From NCBI GenBank assembly GCA_015522055.1, contig WAMZ01000103.1, forward strand, positions 1-12,477: a stretch of DNA of 12,477 nucleotides, given 5' to 3'. This DNA is from Candidatus Geothermarchaeota archaeon. Lineage in GTDB: Archaea; Thermoproteota; Nitrososphaeria; Geothermarchaeales; JDFR-13. Every line of letters starts with the position of its first letter. Position 1 is the stretch's first letter. Under the pieces are notes generated by a model, which did no database searches, was not told the origin of the DNA, and worked only from the letters and a program-made list of their open reading frames with translations. The position numbers and the translations under genes are program-made. Below are positions 1-6,605 of this stretch, piece after piece.

Positions 1-66
1 CCCTTAGATATATTGTTAAAGATATTAATAGGGGTCTACAATTAACTATGTTATATTGGTGATAAT

Positions 67-372
67 ATGTCCAAGAATGTAACTGTTGAGGATGTGCTGA
101 ATGCATTGAGGAATGTATATGATCCAGAGATCCCATTTAATATCGTCGACCTTGGTTTAGTCTATGATGTTAAGGTTGAGGATGGGAATGTATATGTAAA
201 GATGACTATGACTTTTCCTGGTTGTCCATTGGCCTCGATGATTACGATGCAGGCTGAGGAGGCGATAAGAAGTATAGAGGGTGTTAAGGATGTTAAGGTT
301 GAGCTTGTATGGGACCCGCCTTGGACACCGGATAGGATATCTCCCGAATTGAGGGCTGAGCTCGGTATATAG
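67..372 (+). CDS. MIP18/DUF59 family Fe-S cluster assembly protein (SufT/PaaD-like)
   Basis: A 101-residue single-domain protein of the MIP18 (DUF59) family, which takes part in maturation or delivery of iron-sulfur clusters in the cytoplasm. The family signature is clear: DPEIP at residues 19-23, then IVDLGLVYDV at 26-35, a reactive cysteine in the FPGCP motif (Cys53), and the closing VWDPPWTPDRI segment near residues 81-91. The length is normal for the stand-alone archaeal form. The ATG start is supported by a GGTGAT Shine-Dalgarno site at 58-63, four bases upstream. What lies to the left is cut off, so an operon with an upstream gene cannot be excluded. The family is secure. The client proteins are unknown; the Fe-S glycosylase encoded nearby is a conceivable one, but that is inference. 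Confidence 0.93.
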   Translation: MSKNVTVEDVLNALRNVYDPEIPFNIVDLGLVYDVKVEDGNVYVKMTMTFPGCPLASMITMQAEEAIRSIEGVKDVKVELVWDPPWTPDRISPELRAELGI

Positions 373-408
373 ATATGGACTAAGTTTAGGACACTTTAGA
401 TTAGAATT

Positions 409-424
409 TCTTTATTTTATTGAT
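409..424 (+). terminator. Possible T-rich terminator after the MIP18-family gene
   Basis: A T-dominated run (tttctttattttatt) begins about 37 bases after the stop codon and before the next promoter. Archaeal RNA polymerase can terminate on such U-rich stretches without a hairpin, and none is evident here. The gap between the two plus-strand genes is only 128 bp and AT-rich throughout, so the call is weak. Confidence 0.25.
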
Positions 425-456
425 GTTGCCTTGTTATCTTATTTAGTATGCATTAG

Positions 457-468
457 TTTATTATTTAA
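457..468 (+). promoter_or_regulatory. TATA box for the PDCD5-like gene
   Basis: TTTATTATTTAA matches an archaeal TATA element. Its centre lies about 38 bases before the ATG at 501. With the usual spacing of about 26 bases, transcription would start near 488-490. That gives a leader of about 12 bases containing the GGTG ribosome-binding site at 491-494. The fit supports both the promoter and the ATG start. Confidence 0.5.
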
Positions 469-490
469 TCTAGCTATATCACTCTCACCG

Positions 491-494
491 GGTG
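491..494 (+). promoter_or_regulatory. Shine-Dalgarno site deciding the start of the PDCD5-like gene
   Basis: GGTG sits six bases before the ATG at 501. An in-frame GTG at 492 overlaps this element and would have no ribosome-binding site of its own, so the ATG is preferred. Confidence 0.55.
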
Positions 495-500
495 CTGTTC

Positions 501-866
501 ATGAGTGATGATATAGAATATCTGAAGCGTAAGAAGTTTATTGAGTATATGAATCGGATTTTGAGGGCTCAGGAGGAGGCTAGGAGTAGGGGTGAGGAGC
601 CGGATATCCTGGATAGGCTTAGGGGCTTCCTCTCACCCGATGCTTATGATTATCTTAATAGGCTTAAGAATGGTAATTATACTCATTTCGAGAAGGTTCT
701 TAGGACATTGGTGTATCTCATGTTGAATGGGTATATTGATGTTCCCGTTAAGAAGGATGATATATTGGTTTTAGATAAGAAGTTATCCGGGTATAAGGGC
801 AAGATTTATGTTGAGAAGAGGGGTGAGCTCAGGGAGTTTGGTGAGGCCTTCAAGTCAAATGACTAG
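501..866 (+). CDS. PDCD5-like DNA-binding protein (divergent)
   Basis: A small basic, helical protein of 121 residues. The plan resembles archaeal PDCD5/TFAR19: an N-terminal charged helix of the form DDIEYLKRKKFIEYM, a disordered polar linker (about 25-37), then the core starting LSPDAYDYLNRLK, which parallels the family's LTPEARERLxxIR. A helix resembling the family's LIQLAQSGQI (here TLVYLMLNGYI) and a short basic beta-like tail follow. The family is thought to bind nucleic acid, with an unclear role in archaea. The match is by pattern only; several normally conserved positions differ (for example Tyr for the usual Arg after SPDAY). It could also be an unrelated helical protein. It is probably transcribed alone from the TATA box at 457-468. 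Its TAG stop overlaps that of the convergent HAD gene inside one CTAG. Confidence 0.5.
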   Translation: MSDDIEYLKRKKFIEYMNRILRAQEEARSRGEEPDILDRLRGFLSPDAYDYLNRLKNGNYTHFEKVLRTLVYLMLNGYIDVPVKKDDILVLDKKLSGYKGKIYVEKRGELREFGEAFKSND

Positions 867-1423
867 TCTTCATCGTGGAATATCATCTTCTTCCTCATAA
901 GGTTGTGTCTACAGACCTCGATCCATGGAAACTCCTTCTTCACCCTATCTATTGTTGCGGGGTCATCTTCATGATATTCAATGATTTCTAGGCCTAGATT
1001 AACCATCTCCTTAATTACCTTGAGCTTATATATCTTATCTGGCTCCCTATTATTGTCTGGCCTCATTATCAATGCATGGTACTTGACGCCGAATTTGGAT
1101 AACTGCTTTTCGGTGTCTCTCCTCATGTAGTTTGGGCGGCCTGTTATCAAGACTATGCCATAGCCCATGTCATACATACTATTTAGTCTCTCAATTTCCT
1201 CTAGGTCCGGCTTGTCTAGGTCGATGTATTTGCTGGATAGGAAGACTCTCCAGAATCTATTCCTTTGACGTGGGGGGATGCTTCTAATATTGGTGTTCGG
1301 ATCTAATCCGGCCTCCTCGAGGCTCCTGTTGTATCTCTCCCTGACATCTATTATTGTGTTGTCGATATCGTATATCACTATCTTTTTGTTCCTGAGTATA
1401 TAGTACATCTCCATTGGCAGCAT
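863..1423 (-). CDS. HAD-superfamily phosphatase, possibly polynucleotide 3'-phosphatase-like
   Basis: A 186-residue soluble haloacid dehalogenase-fold protein. Motif I is DIDNT with nucleophile Asp19 and acid/base Asp21. Motif II is TGR with Thr94. Motif III is probably Lys133. Motif IV is EDD at 152-154, for Mg binding. A helical cap insert of about 55 residues separates motifs I and II. The stretch MRP...R.PD..YKLKVIKE (120-139) resembles the MRxxxDxRxDxxVKxxI element of the T4 Pnkp/PseT phosphatase branch, so nucleic-acid 3'-phosphate removal is a reasonable guess. A nucleotide or small-molecule phosphatase is equally compatible. The first ATG is chosen because GGGTGGT precedes it at suitable spacing (reverse complement of about 1427-1433). 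It lies 37 bp downstream of the glycosylase gene on the same strand, so co-transcription is likely. HAD membership is firm; the substrate is not. Confidence 0.8.
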   Translation of the reverse strand: MLPMEMYYILRNKKIVIYDIDNTIIDVRERYNRSLEEAGLDPNTNIRSIPPRQRNRFWRVFLSSKYIDLDKPDLEEIERLNSMYDMGYGIVLITGRPNYMRRDTEKQLSKFGVKYHALIMRPDNNREPDKIYKLKVIKEMVNLGLEIIEYHEDDPATIDRVKKEFPWIEVCRHNLMRKKMIFHDED

Positions 1424-1460
1424 AATACCACCCGTATAAATATACAGAGTTTCTTATTGT

Positions 1461-2075
1461 TTATGAGATGAAATGGTCTAGGGGGCCTTTATATTCCTTC
1501 CCTAGGGCTTCTTTAATTATCTGGAAATCTTCTACCAGTGTCCTCCTGAGGTTGGGGTTGTATAGGGCTGCCGCCGGATGATATGTAGGAATTATAGTTA
1601 CATATTTACCGTCTATACGCCCCCTGAATTCCTCACCATGCACCCTTGTCATGCTCCCGAACGGTATCCCGGCTAGTTCGAAGACGGTTTTGGTTGCATG
1701 TCTGCCTAGAGTTACTATTACCCTAGGCCTAATAATATTTATCTGTCTCCTAAGGTATGGTAGGCATGTATATATCTCGTCCGCCTGCGGATCTCTGTTC
1801 TGGGGTGGTCTACATTTAACTACATTAGTTATATAGACCTCATCTCTTGATAGTCCTATACTCTCTATAAGCTGGGTTAGTAGTTTCCCTGCCGCTCCAA
1901 CGAAGGGCCTACCCGTTGCGTCTTCCCTAGCTCCCGGTGCCTCCCCTATGAACATTAGGCTTGAATCCAGGCTTCCCTCACCGGGAACAGGGTTGGTCCT
2001 ACTTTGGTGTAGCCTACATTTGGTGCATATACTTATCTCATTGACTATTTCTGCCATAGCCTCCTTCTTGGACAT
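1461..2075 (-). CDS. Type-4 uracil-DNA glycosylase (4Fe-4S)
   Basis: Removes uracil arising from cytosine deamination, the first step of base excision repair, and a frequent lesion at high temperature. The 204-residue protein has the family-4 layout. Cluster ligands are Cys17 and Cys20 (CTKC), Cys88 (VKCRPPQNRDP) and Cys104. Motif GEAPGAREDATGRPFVG starts at residue 44. The motif-2 histidine lies in TYHPAA (His166). The length is typical. No Shine-Dalgarno site precedes the first ATG, but a TATA box at 2105-2112 predicts a start about 8 bases upstream, so near-leaderless translation fits. An ATG at codon 7 follows a GGAGG at a spacing of only 2 bases, which is too close to be preferred. It is divergent from the ABC operon, and the HAD gene follows it. 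Confidence 0.96.
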   Translation of the reverse strand: MSKKEAMAEIVNEISICTKCRLHQSRTNPVPGEGSLDSSLMFIGEAPGAREDATGRPFVGAAGKLLTQLIESIGLSRDEVYITNVVKCRPPQNRDPQADEIYTCLPYLRRQINIIRPRVIVTLGRHATKTVFELAGIPFGSMTRVHGEEFRGRIDGKYVTIIPTYHPAAALYNPNLRRTLVEDFQIIKEALGKEYKGPLDHFIS

Positions 2076-2104
2076 TGAGAATCAAAATGTAAAAATGTAT
2101 CTGG

Positions 2105-2112
2105 ATATATAA
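2105..2112 (-). promoter_or_regulatory. TATA box for the glycosylase-HAD operon
   Basis: Read on the minus strand this is TTATATAT within an A/T block. The centre lies about 34 bases from the glycosylase ATG, predicting a transcript with a leader of roughly 8 bases. That agrees with the absence of a ribosome-binding site. Confidence 0.45.
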
Positions 2113-2194
2113 TTTTTCTAATAAAATATGCATTGGCTGGATTGGTGAAGATTGTCCCGGTAGACGGCTGTATCTAAACTTTTTTCCTATCTAG

Positions 2195-2207
2195 ATATAT
2201 TTAATTT
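2195..2207 (+). promoter_or_regulatory. TATA box for the ABC exporter operon
   Basis: ATATATTTAATTT is the best TATA-like element before the permease. Its centre is only about 21 bases from the ATG at 2222, so transcription would begin at or near the start codon (leaderless). A GAGGG at 2213-2217 could instead serve as a ribosome-binding site if a more distant start is used. Confidence 0.4.
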
Positions 2208-2221
2208 GATTTGAGGGCATT

Positions 2222-5008
2222 ATGTTATGGATTAAGCTCCTAAAGGTTTACAATAGGAATATCTTTAGGAGTCTGAGTATCATCATAGTCATTCTAATAT
2301 TTGTTCTTCTGGTATTGACTCCCAATATAGTCTCAGCATTGCTTAGTAGTGAATTCTACTCTACCGTTATAGAAAAGATTGATACCCACTACATGATTAC
2401 TGGAACTGTGAGTATTGATAATGTAGAGTTATTGAAGCGTTTCGTCTATGAATATGATAGGCCCCACCGCAATATATGGCTGATCCTAGAGGCCAGGGTT
2501 GATGCGGTGGTGGGGAGTAGGGAGTTTAATGGCTTTAGGTTGTATACTGGGTATCCCAATCATTTGGATGCGGTCTCTTTCATTGCCCAGTCTATATATG
2601 GTAGGGGGAATGTCTCTAGAGGAGAGATTATAGTGGGTAGTTCTGTGGCTGTAAACGTATCTAGTGTTTTGAGTGTAGCCGTGTCTGGGGATAGGGAGAC
2701 TAGGTATTTTAATTTTACAGTGACGGGCCTGTATGACCCGAAGCCCATAATGTATGTTAGGGCAGGTCCATTTGGATATGAGAGTGGGGTAACTACGTTT
2801 GGTGCACCCCAGGGATATATTCATCCTAGTGACTTTGAGGAGTTGATTAGTAGTATAGATGCTAAGTTCCTCTATTATAGAGTAGTGGTTATGTATGAGA
2901 AGGATTTCTTTAGGGGGCTTGATTTAGGGAAGATTATTGAGCGGCTGAATCAATCCAATATGGAGGTTAAGAAGAGCGTGAGTGCATTAGCAGATGTTAG
3001 GGATGAGTATGATAATCTGTCGTCGCAACTAGCTATATATACATTTACCCGGACTTTTATCAACGTCGGTATCTATACAAATGCTATCCCATTCTTTATA
3101 GGTGTTTGGTATTTCCTATCTATCAATATTGACCTGTTGATAGGTGATTATCGGCGTGAGATAGCTATACTAAGGGCTAGGGGCATCCCCAGTAGGAGGC
3201 TTTTCAACTCACTAATTATATATCTAATATTGTTGACGATTTTAGCATCTATAGTTGGGAGTCTATCCGCACCTTTATGGATACCAGTTATTCTGTCCTC
3301 CATAGGGGTGGAGGCGGCTTATGATATTGAGTCATTGATAGACCCGGTGGCGTCTTTGGGTGTGGCTATCACTACGATTATCATCGTCTTCTTTACACTC
3401 TATAGGAAGAGGAAAATATTTAGGGATATCCTTCCTAGTGATGCTATCCATAGATATGAATATGGTGTCGAGGCTATTCATGAGAGTAGGATAGGTAGAT
3501 TCACGATAATAATGTTTATATTGGGTACTATTAAGTTGGTTGAGTGGCTTCTGAATATTAATGTTTTTGAGTATATGAATAGGGTTGATAATCTATATAT
3601 CTTTATTATCCTGGCTATATACGGGATGATTAGTGGATTCTTGAACATCTTTGCCCCCATATTCTTCATTTATTCATCCATAGAGATACTTACCCATTCC
3701 CGGAGGGTTGTGAGGTTTTTAAGTAGGGTTTCCTCATGGCTTGTCAGGGGTGGCTTGAGAGATATATTGGCTAACTATGTCTATAGGAGCCCTAGGTGGA
3801 TGAGTAGGGCTGCTTTTATATCGAGCTTAATGATTGCACTAATGATATTTAGCTTGATATATTCTGCCAGGACCGTATCCTTCTACAATGACTACACGAG
3901 GATTACTAATACCCCCGATATCATTATTCCACTACCCAAGGGTGTTTACAGTAGTTTCGATGAGTACAAGTCTGGGTTGGCCACCTACTTGGAGGATGTG
4001 GAGGGTGTTGGTGGCTGGGGTGTAGGATACGAGATATTTATAGAATATTTCATTTATAATAATAAAAATAGGACTGATATTCCGGGCCGTATTCTCGTAT
4101 TCTCAAGTGTCGATGATTTCTTTAATGTTGTTTATCTGGGTGGTTCTTGGAATTATTATGGCCTGGTCGATATAAGAGATGCGTTGGGTAGTGGCATTAT
4201 CCTATCTGATAGGTTTCTGGGTTATCTCGAGAATCTCATGGGATATAGGCTTGGAGACCCGATTAAGCTCGGGATATCTTATGGATTACCTTATCAAGGG
4301 GCTTTTCCACCGGTTCCGGAGAGGCCTGAATTAGGTCAAGTCATTGATACCAGAGTTGAGGGAGTACTATATGTTGCACCTAAGAGGTATGATGGTTATA
4401 CTACTTTGGAGGCTATAGGACCAATAAATATTAGTCTATACAATGTCCAGCCAGTATTATATATCGATGTTGCCGAGGGCTATGATGTGGCGGATGTTAG
4501 GAGGCAATTATCATCGATTGGTCTATCCAGCGTCCCATCTATAGAGGAAACTCCAGATATATTTGTAGGTCTGGGTAGGGAGTTCCAGATAATATCATCC
4601 TATAGTTACCATATTTATATGGTTCTTGGTATTGTGGCGGCCCTGGCCAGTATATTCATCCTCTCTATCCAGCATGTTAAATCTATGTTGAGGGATGTTG
4701 TTATCCTTAGGGCTCGTGGATTCGGTGTCAGGGATATCTTCTCATTTATGTACTCCTCGAGTCTCTACATAGTCATATTCAGCATAGTATTGGGTATTTT
4801 AGTCGGGTATTTATCCGGCATGGGTGTAAGCCAGATGAATATAGATGGCCTCGTTGGTGGTAGGTTGGATTACCCACTTAATATTGGTTTGACTGGTTTA
4901 TTAGATGTATTGGTAGTGGTTTTGTTGTATCTAGCTACCCCCCTTCCAGCTATAATTAGATATATTAATGTGAATGTGAGTGAGGGGTTGAGGCGTGTCG
5001 AGCACTAG
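2222..5008 (+). CDS. ABC transporter permease, FtsX/MacB type, with duplicated FtsX domains
   Basis: A large integral membrane protein (928 residues) forming the membrane part of an ABC exporter or mechanotransmitter of the LolCE/MacB/FtsX class. An N-terminal anchor (about 17-40) precedes an extracytoplasmic domain. Then come membrane segments near 280-302, 330-352 and 370-392, a central pair or triplet (about 423-487), and a segment near 533-556. A second extracytoplasmic domain of about 230 residues follows, then a last triplet near 795-818, 845-867 and 893-915. The cytoplasmic coupling motif ILRARG occurs twice, near 315 and 828, in the same place relative to its helices, so the protein is an internally duplicated permease. 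Its last 14 bases overlap the start of the ATPase gene, implying one operon. The substrate is unknown; no adaptor or outer-membrane partner is present. The class is firm, the cargo is not. Confidence 0.92.
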   Translation: MLWIKLLKVYNRNIFRSLSIIIVILIFVLLVLTPNIVSALLSSEFYSTVIEKIDTHYMITGTVSIDNVELLKRFVYEYDRPHRNIWLILEARVDAVVGSREFNGFRLYTGYPNHLDAVSFIAQSIYGRGNVSRGEIIVGSSVAVNVSSVLSVAVSGDRETRYFNFTVTGLYDPKPIMYVRAGPFGYESGVTTFGAPQGYIHPSDFEELISSIDAKFLYYRVVVMYEKDFFRGLDLGKIIERLNQSNMEVKKSVSALADVRDEYDNLSSQLAIYTFTRTFINVGIYTNAIPFFIGVWYFLSINIDLLIGDYRREIAILRARGIPSRRLFNSLIIYLILLTILASIVGSLSAPLWIPVILSSIGVEAAYDIESLIDPVASLGVAITTIIIVFFTLYRKRKIFRDILPSDAIHRYEYGVEAIHESRIGRFTIIMFILGTIKLVEWLLNINVFEYMNRVDNLYIFIILAIYGMISGFLNIFAPIFFIYSSIEILTHSRRVVRFLSRVSSWLVRGGLRDILANYVYRSPRWMSRAAFISSLMIALMIFSLIYSARTVSFYNDYTRITNTPDIIIPLPKGVYSSFDEYKSGLATYLEDVEGVGGWGVGYEIFIEYFIYNNKNRTDIPGRILVFSSVDDFFNVVYLGGSWNYYGLVDIRDALGSGIILSDRFLGYLENLMGYRLGDPIKLGISYGLPYQGAFPPVPERPELGQVIDTRVEGVLYVAPKRYDGYTTLEAIGPINISLYNVQPVLYIDVAEGYDVADVRRQLSSIGLSSVPSIEETPDIFVGLGREFQIISSYSYHIYMVLGIVAALASIFILSIQHVKSMLRDVVILRARGFGVRDIFSFMYSSSLYIVIFSIVLGILVGYLSGMGVSQMNIDGLVGGRLDYPLNIGLTGLLDVLVVVLLYLATPLPAIIRYINVNVSEGLRRVEH

Positions 5009-5876
5009 CTATATAGATGTTAGGGATGTTGTTAAGGTCTATGAGACGGCTACAGGAGGGGTCACGGCGCTGAGGGGTGTGTCTTTCACAGTGGATAAGG
5101 GGGAGTTGGCGGTCGTTATGGGGCCCAGCGGCTCGGGTAAGACTACTCTATTAAGCATTATTGGAGGCCTGGATAGACCCAGTGCTGGTGAGGTATATGT
5201 CGATGGGCAGCCCATCCATAAAATGACTAGTAGGCAGCTAGATGAATTTAGGAGGAGGAATATAGGCTTCGTATTCCAGTTCCTAAATCTCATCCCAAAG
5301 TTGACCGCGTACGAAAACATATATATTCCCATGGTGGCTCGAGGGGTTAAGGATGGTAAGAAACGGATCGAGTATATAGCTGATGCATTGGGCATCGCAA
5401 ATAAGCTGGATAGATTGGTTGAGGAGCTTAGTGGGGGTGAGCAGCAGAGGGTGGCCATCGCTGCTGCGGTGGCTGCGGACCCCCCAATCATTATTGCTGA
5501 TGAGCCTACTGCAGAGTTGGATGGTGAGACTATTGAGAGGATTATGGATTTCTTTATGGAGCTGAAGTCTGGGGGTAAGACTATCATCATCGCTACCCAT
5601 GATCCTAGGGTGAGTAGGAAGTCTGACAAGATTATTGTCTTGGAGGATGGGTTGGTTAGGGGAGTGTATAGAGGCGGTGAACTTACTACATCCGAGGTGG
5701 CAGTCAAGGGATATAGGGATTACCTTAGGAGGCGTCTCATGGAGATCGATGATGAGCTTAGGCTACTTGGGGAGAGATATAAAAGAGGGGAGTTGTCTAT
5801 CGATGAATTCCATAAACGTTATAATAGGCTTAGGGAGATTAAGGCATTCTTGGAGGATGAGCTAAAGTTTGGATAA
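4995..5876 (+). CDS. ABC transporter ATP-binding protein (LolD/MacB-type) with C-terminal helical extension
   Basis: The 293-residue nucleotide-binding subunit that powers the overlapping permease. Walker A is GPSGSGKTT (43-51), the Q-loop Gln95, the signature LSGGEQQR (145-152), Walker B IIIADEPT with catalytic Glu170, and the H-loop His202. The segment after Walker A (GGLDRPSAGEVYVDG) is typical of the MacB/LolD group. The core ends near residue 230. The remaining 60 or so residues form charged helices including YKRGELSIDEFHKRY (262-276), which resembles the short SHOCT-type C-terminal motif; the usual subunit stops near 230. The GTG start overlaps the permease gene by 14 bases and is preceded by GAGGGG at 4982-4987, so translational coupling is likely. 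The 3' end overlaps the convergent sir2 gene by 15 bases. Confidence 0.96.
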   Translation: MSSTSYIDVRDVVKVYETATGGVTALRGVSFTVDKGELAVVMGPSGSGKTTLLSIIGGLDRPSAGEVYVDGQPIHKMTSRQLDEFRRRNIGFVFQFLNLIPKLTAYENIYIPMVARGVKDGKKRIEYIADALGIANKLDRLVEELSGGEQQRVAIAAAVAADPPIIIADEPTAELDGETIERIMDFFMELKSGGKTIIIATHDPRVSRKSDKIIVLEDGLVRGVYRGGELTTSEVAVKGYRDYLRRRLMEIDDELRLLGERYKRGELSIDEFHKRYNRLREIKAFLEDELKFG

Positions 5877-6605
5877 CTCAGAATCTATAATCTTCAATGC
5901 GTTTGACGATGTGTCCCTAATGGATATCTCTGCATAGCTTGTTATGCCTGTCTCCTCGGGATTTATCTCTATAAGCTTAGCCCCATTTCTCCATGCCTCT
6001 ATGGGTATTGCGGCGGCCGGATAGACAAGGGCGCTCGTCCCAATGACAAATATAACATCTGATCTTAGGGCTATCCTAAAGGCTTTATCGAGTATGTCCG
6101 GCTCTAGCGGCTCCCCGAACCAGACTACATCTGGCCTCATTATTCCTCCACACATGTGGCATTTTGGGACGCCGGGCCCGAGAGGCTTCAGTATATCCCT
6201 CTTTACACCACATTCAGTACACCTTATTCTTAGGATGTTTCCATGCAACTCTATAAGATTCTGGTTGCCAGCGGCCCTATGTAAATTGTCTACATTTTGG
6301 GTAATTACATATTTTATGTATCCCTCCTTCTCCCAATTCGCTATTATTTTATGACCTATGTTGGGTTTTGCTTTTAGAACTGAGTTTATCCTTAGTCTAT
6401 ACCATTCCCAGACAAAGTATGGGTCTCTCATGAATGCCTGGGGTGTAGCTACCTTCTCGGGGTCTACTTTACTCCATACCCCGTCTTTACCTCTGAATGT
6501 TGGAATCCCACTGTCGACTGATATTCCTGAGCCTGTGAATACGATTGCGTGTGAAGATTCTTTTAGTAGCTGCGCCGCCTCTATATATGACGTTCTACTA
6601 CTCAT
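5862..6605 (-). CDS. Sir2 family NAD-dependent protein deacylase (class III-like)
   Basis: A 247-residue sirtuin that uses NAD to remove acyl groups from lysine, releasing nicotinamide and O-acyl-ADP-ribose. The NAD-binding loop reads TGSGIS (24-29), then SGIPTFRG (32-39); TQNVDNLH is at 102-109 and the catalytic histidine is His121. A zinc knuckle uses Cys129, Cys132, Cys149 and Cys152. RPDVVWFGE (157-165) and the late GTSALVYPAA are also standard. Tyr69 and Arg72 (YRLR) match the Tyr-x-x-Arg pair that in SIRT5 and CobB binds acidic acyl groups, so desuccinylation or demalonylation is possible in addition to deacetylation. The loop has Ser26 where most members have Ala. The ATG overlaps the last 8 bases of reverse gyrase and follows GGGAGAGG, so the two are coupled. 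In Crenarchaeota Sir2 is known to act on the chromatin protein Alba. Confidence 0.96.
   Translation of the reverse strand: MSSRTSYIEAAQLLKESSHAIVFTGSGISVDSGIPTFRGKDGVWSKVDPEKVATPQAFMRDPYFVWEWYRLRINSVLKAKPNIGHKIIANWEKEGYIKYVITQNVDNLHRAAGNQNLIELHGNILRIRCTECGVKRDILKPLGPGVPKCHMCGGIMRPDVVWFGEPLEPDILDKAFRIALRSDVIFVIGTSALVYPAAAIPIEAWRNGAKLIEINPEETGITSYAEISIRDTSSNALKIIDSELSKL

Noticed and set aside
1..62. Possible 3' ends of an upstream plus-strand gene: one open frame ends with TAA at 43-45, another with TGA at 60-62 next to the MIP18-family start.
   Set aside because: Only 14-19 codons are visible and none is recognisable. Two frames are equally possible, so no gene can be called.
492..500. GTG at 492 as the start of the PDCD5-like protein.
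   Set aside because: It overlaps the GGTG ribosome-binding element and would lie almost at the predicted transcript start. The ATG at 501 has correct spacing.
2055..2057. ATG at codon 7 of the glycosylase, preceded by GGAGG, as the true start.
   Set aside because: The spacing from GGAGG to the ATG is only two bases, and the promoter position fits the first ATG with a short leader. It remains a minor alternative.
2131..2180. A C/D-box guide RNA in the glycosylase-permease gap.
   Set aside because: Only GTGAAGA loosely resembles a C box and no CTGA D box follows at a useful distance. The opposite strand has none either.
5039..5707. Long open frame (222 codons) on the minus strand opposite the ABC ATPase.
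   Set aside because: It lies wholly within a gene with every ABC motif and is low-complexity Ser/Pro/Leu-rich, as expected from the reverse of AGG/GGT-rich codons.
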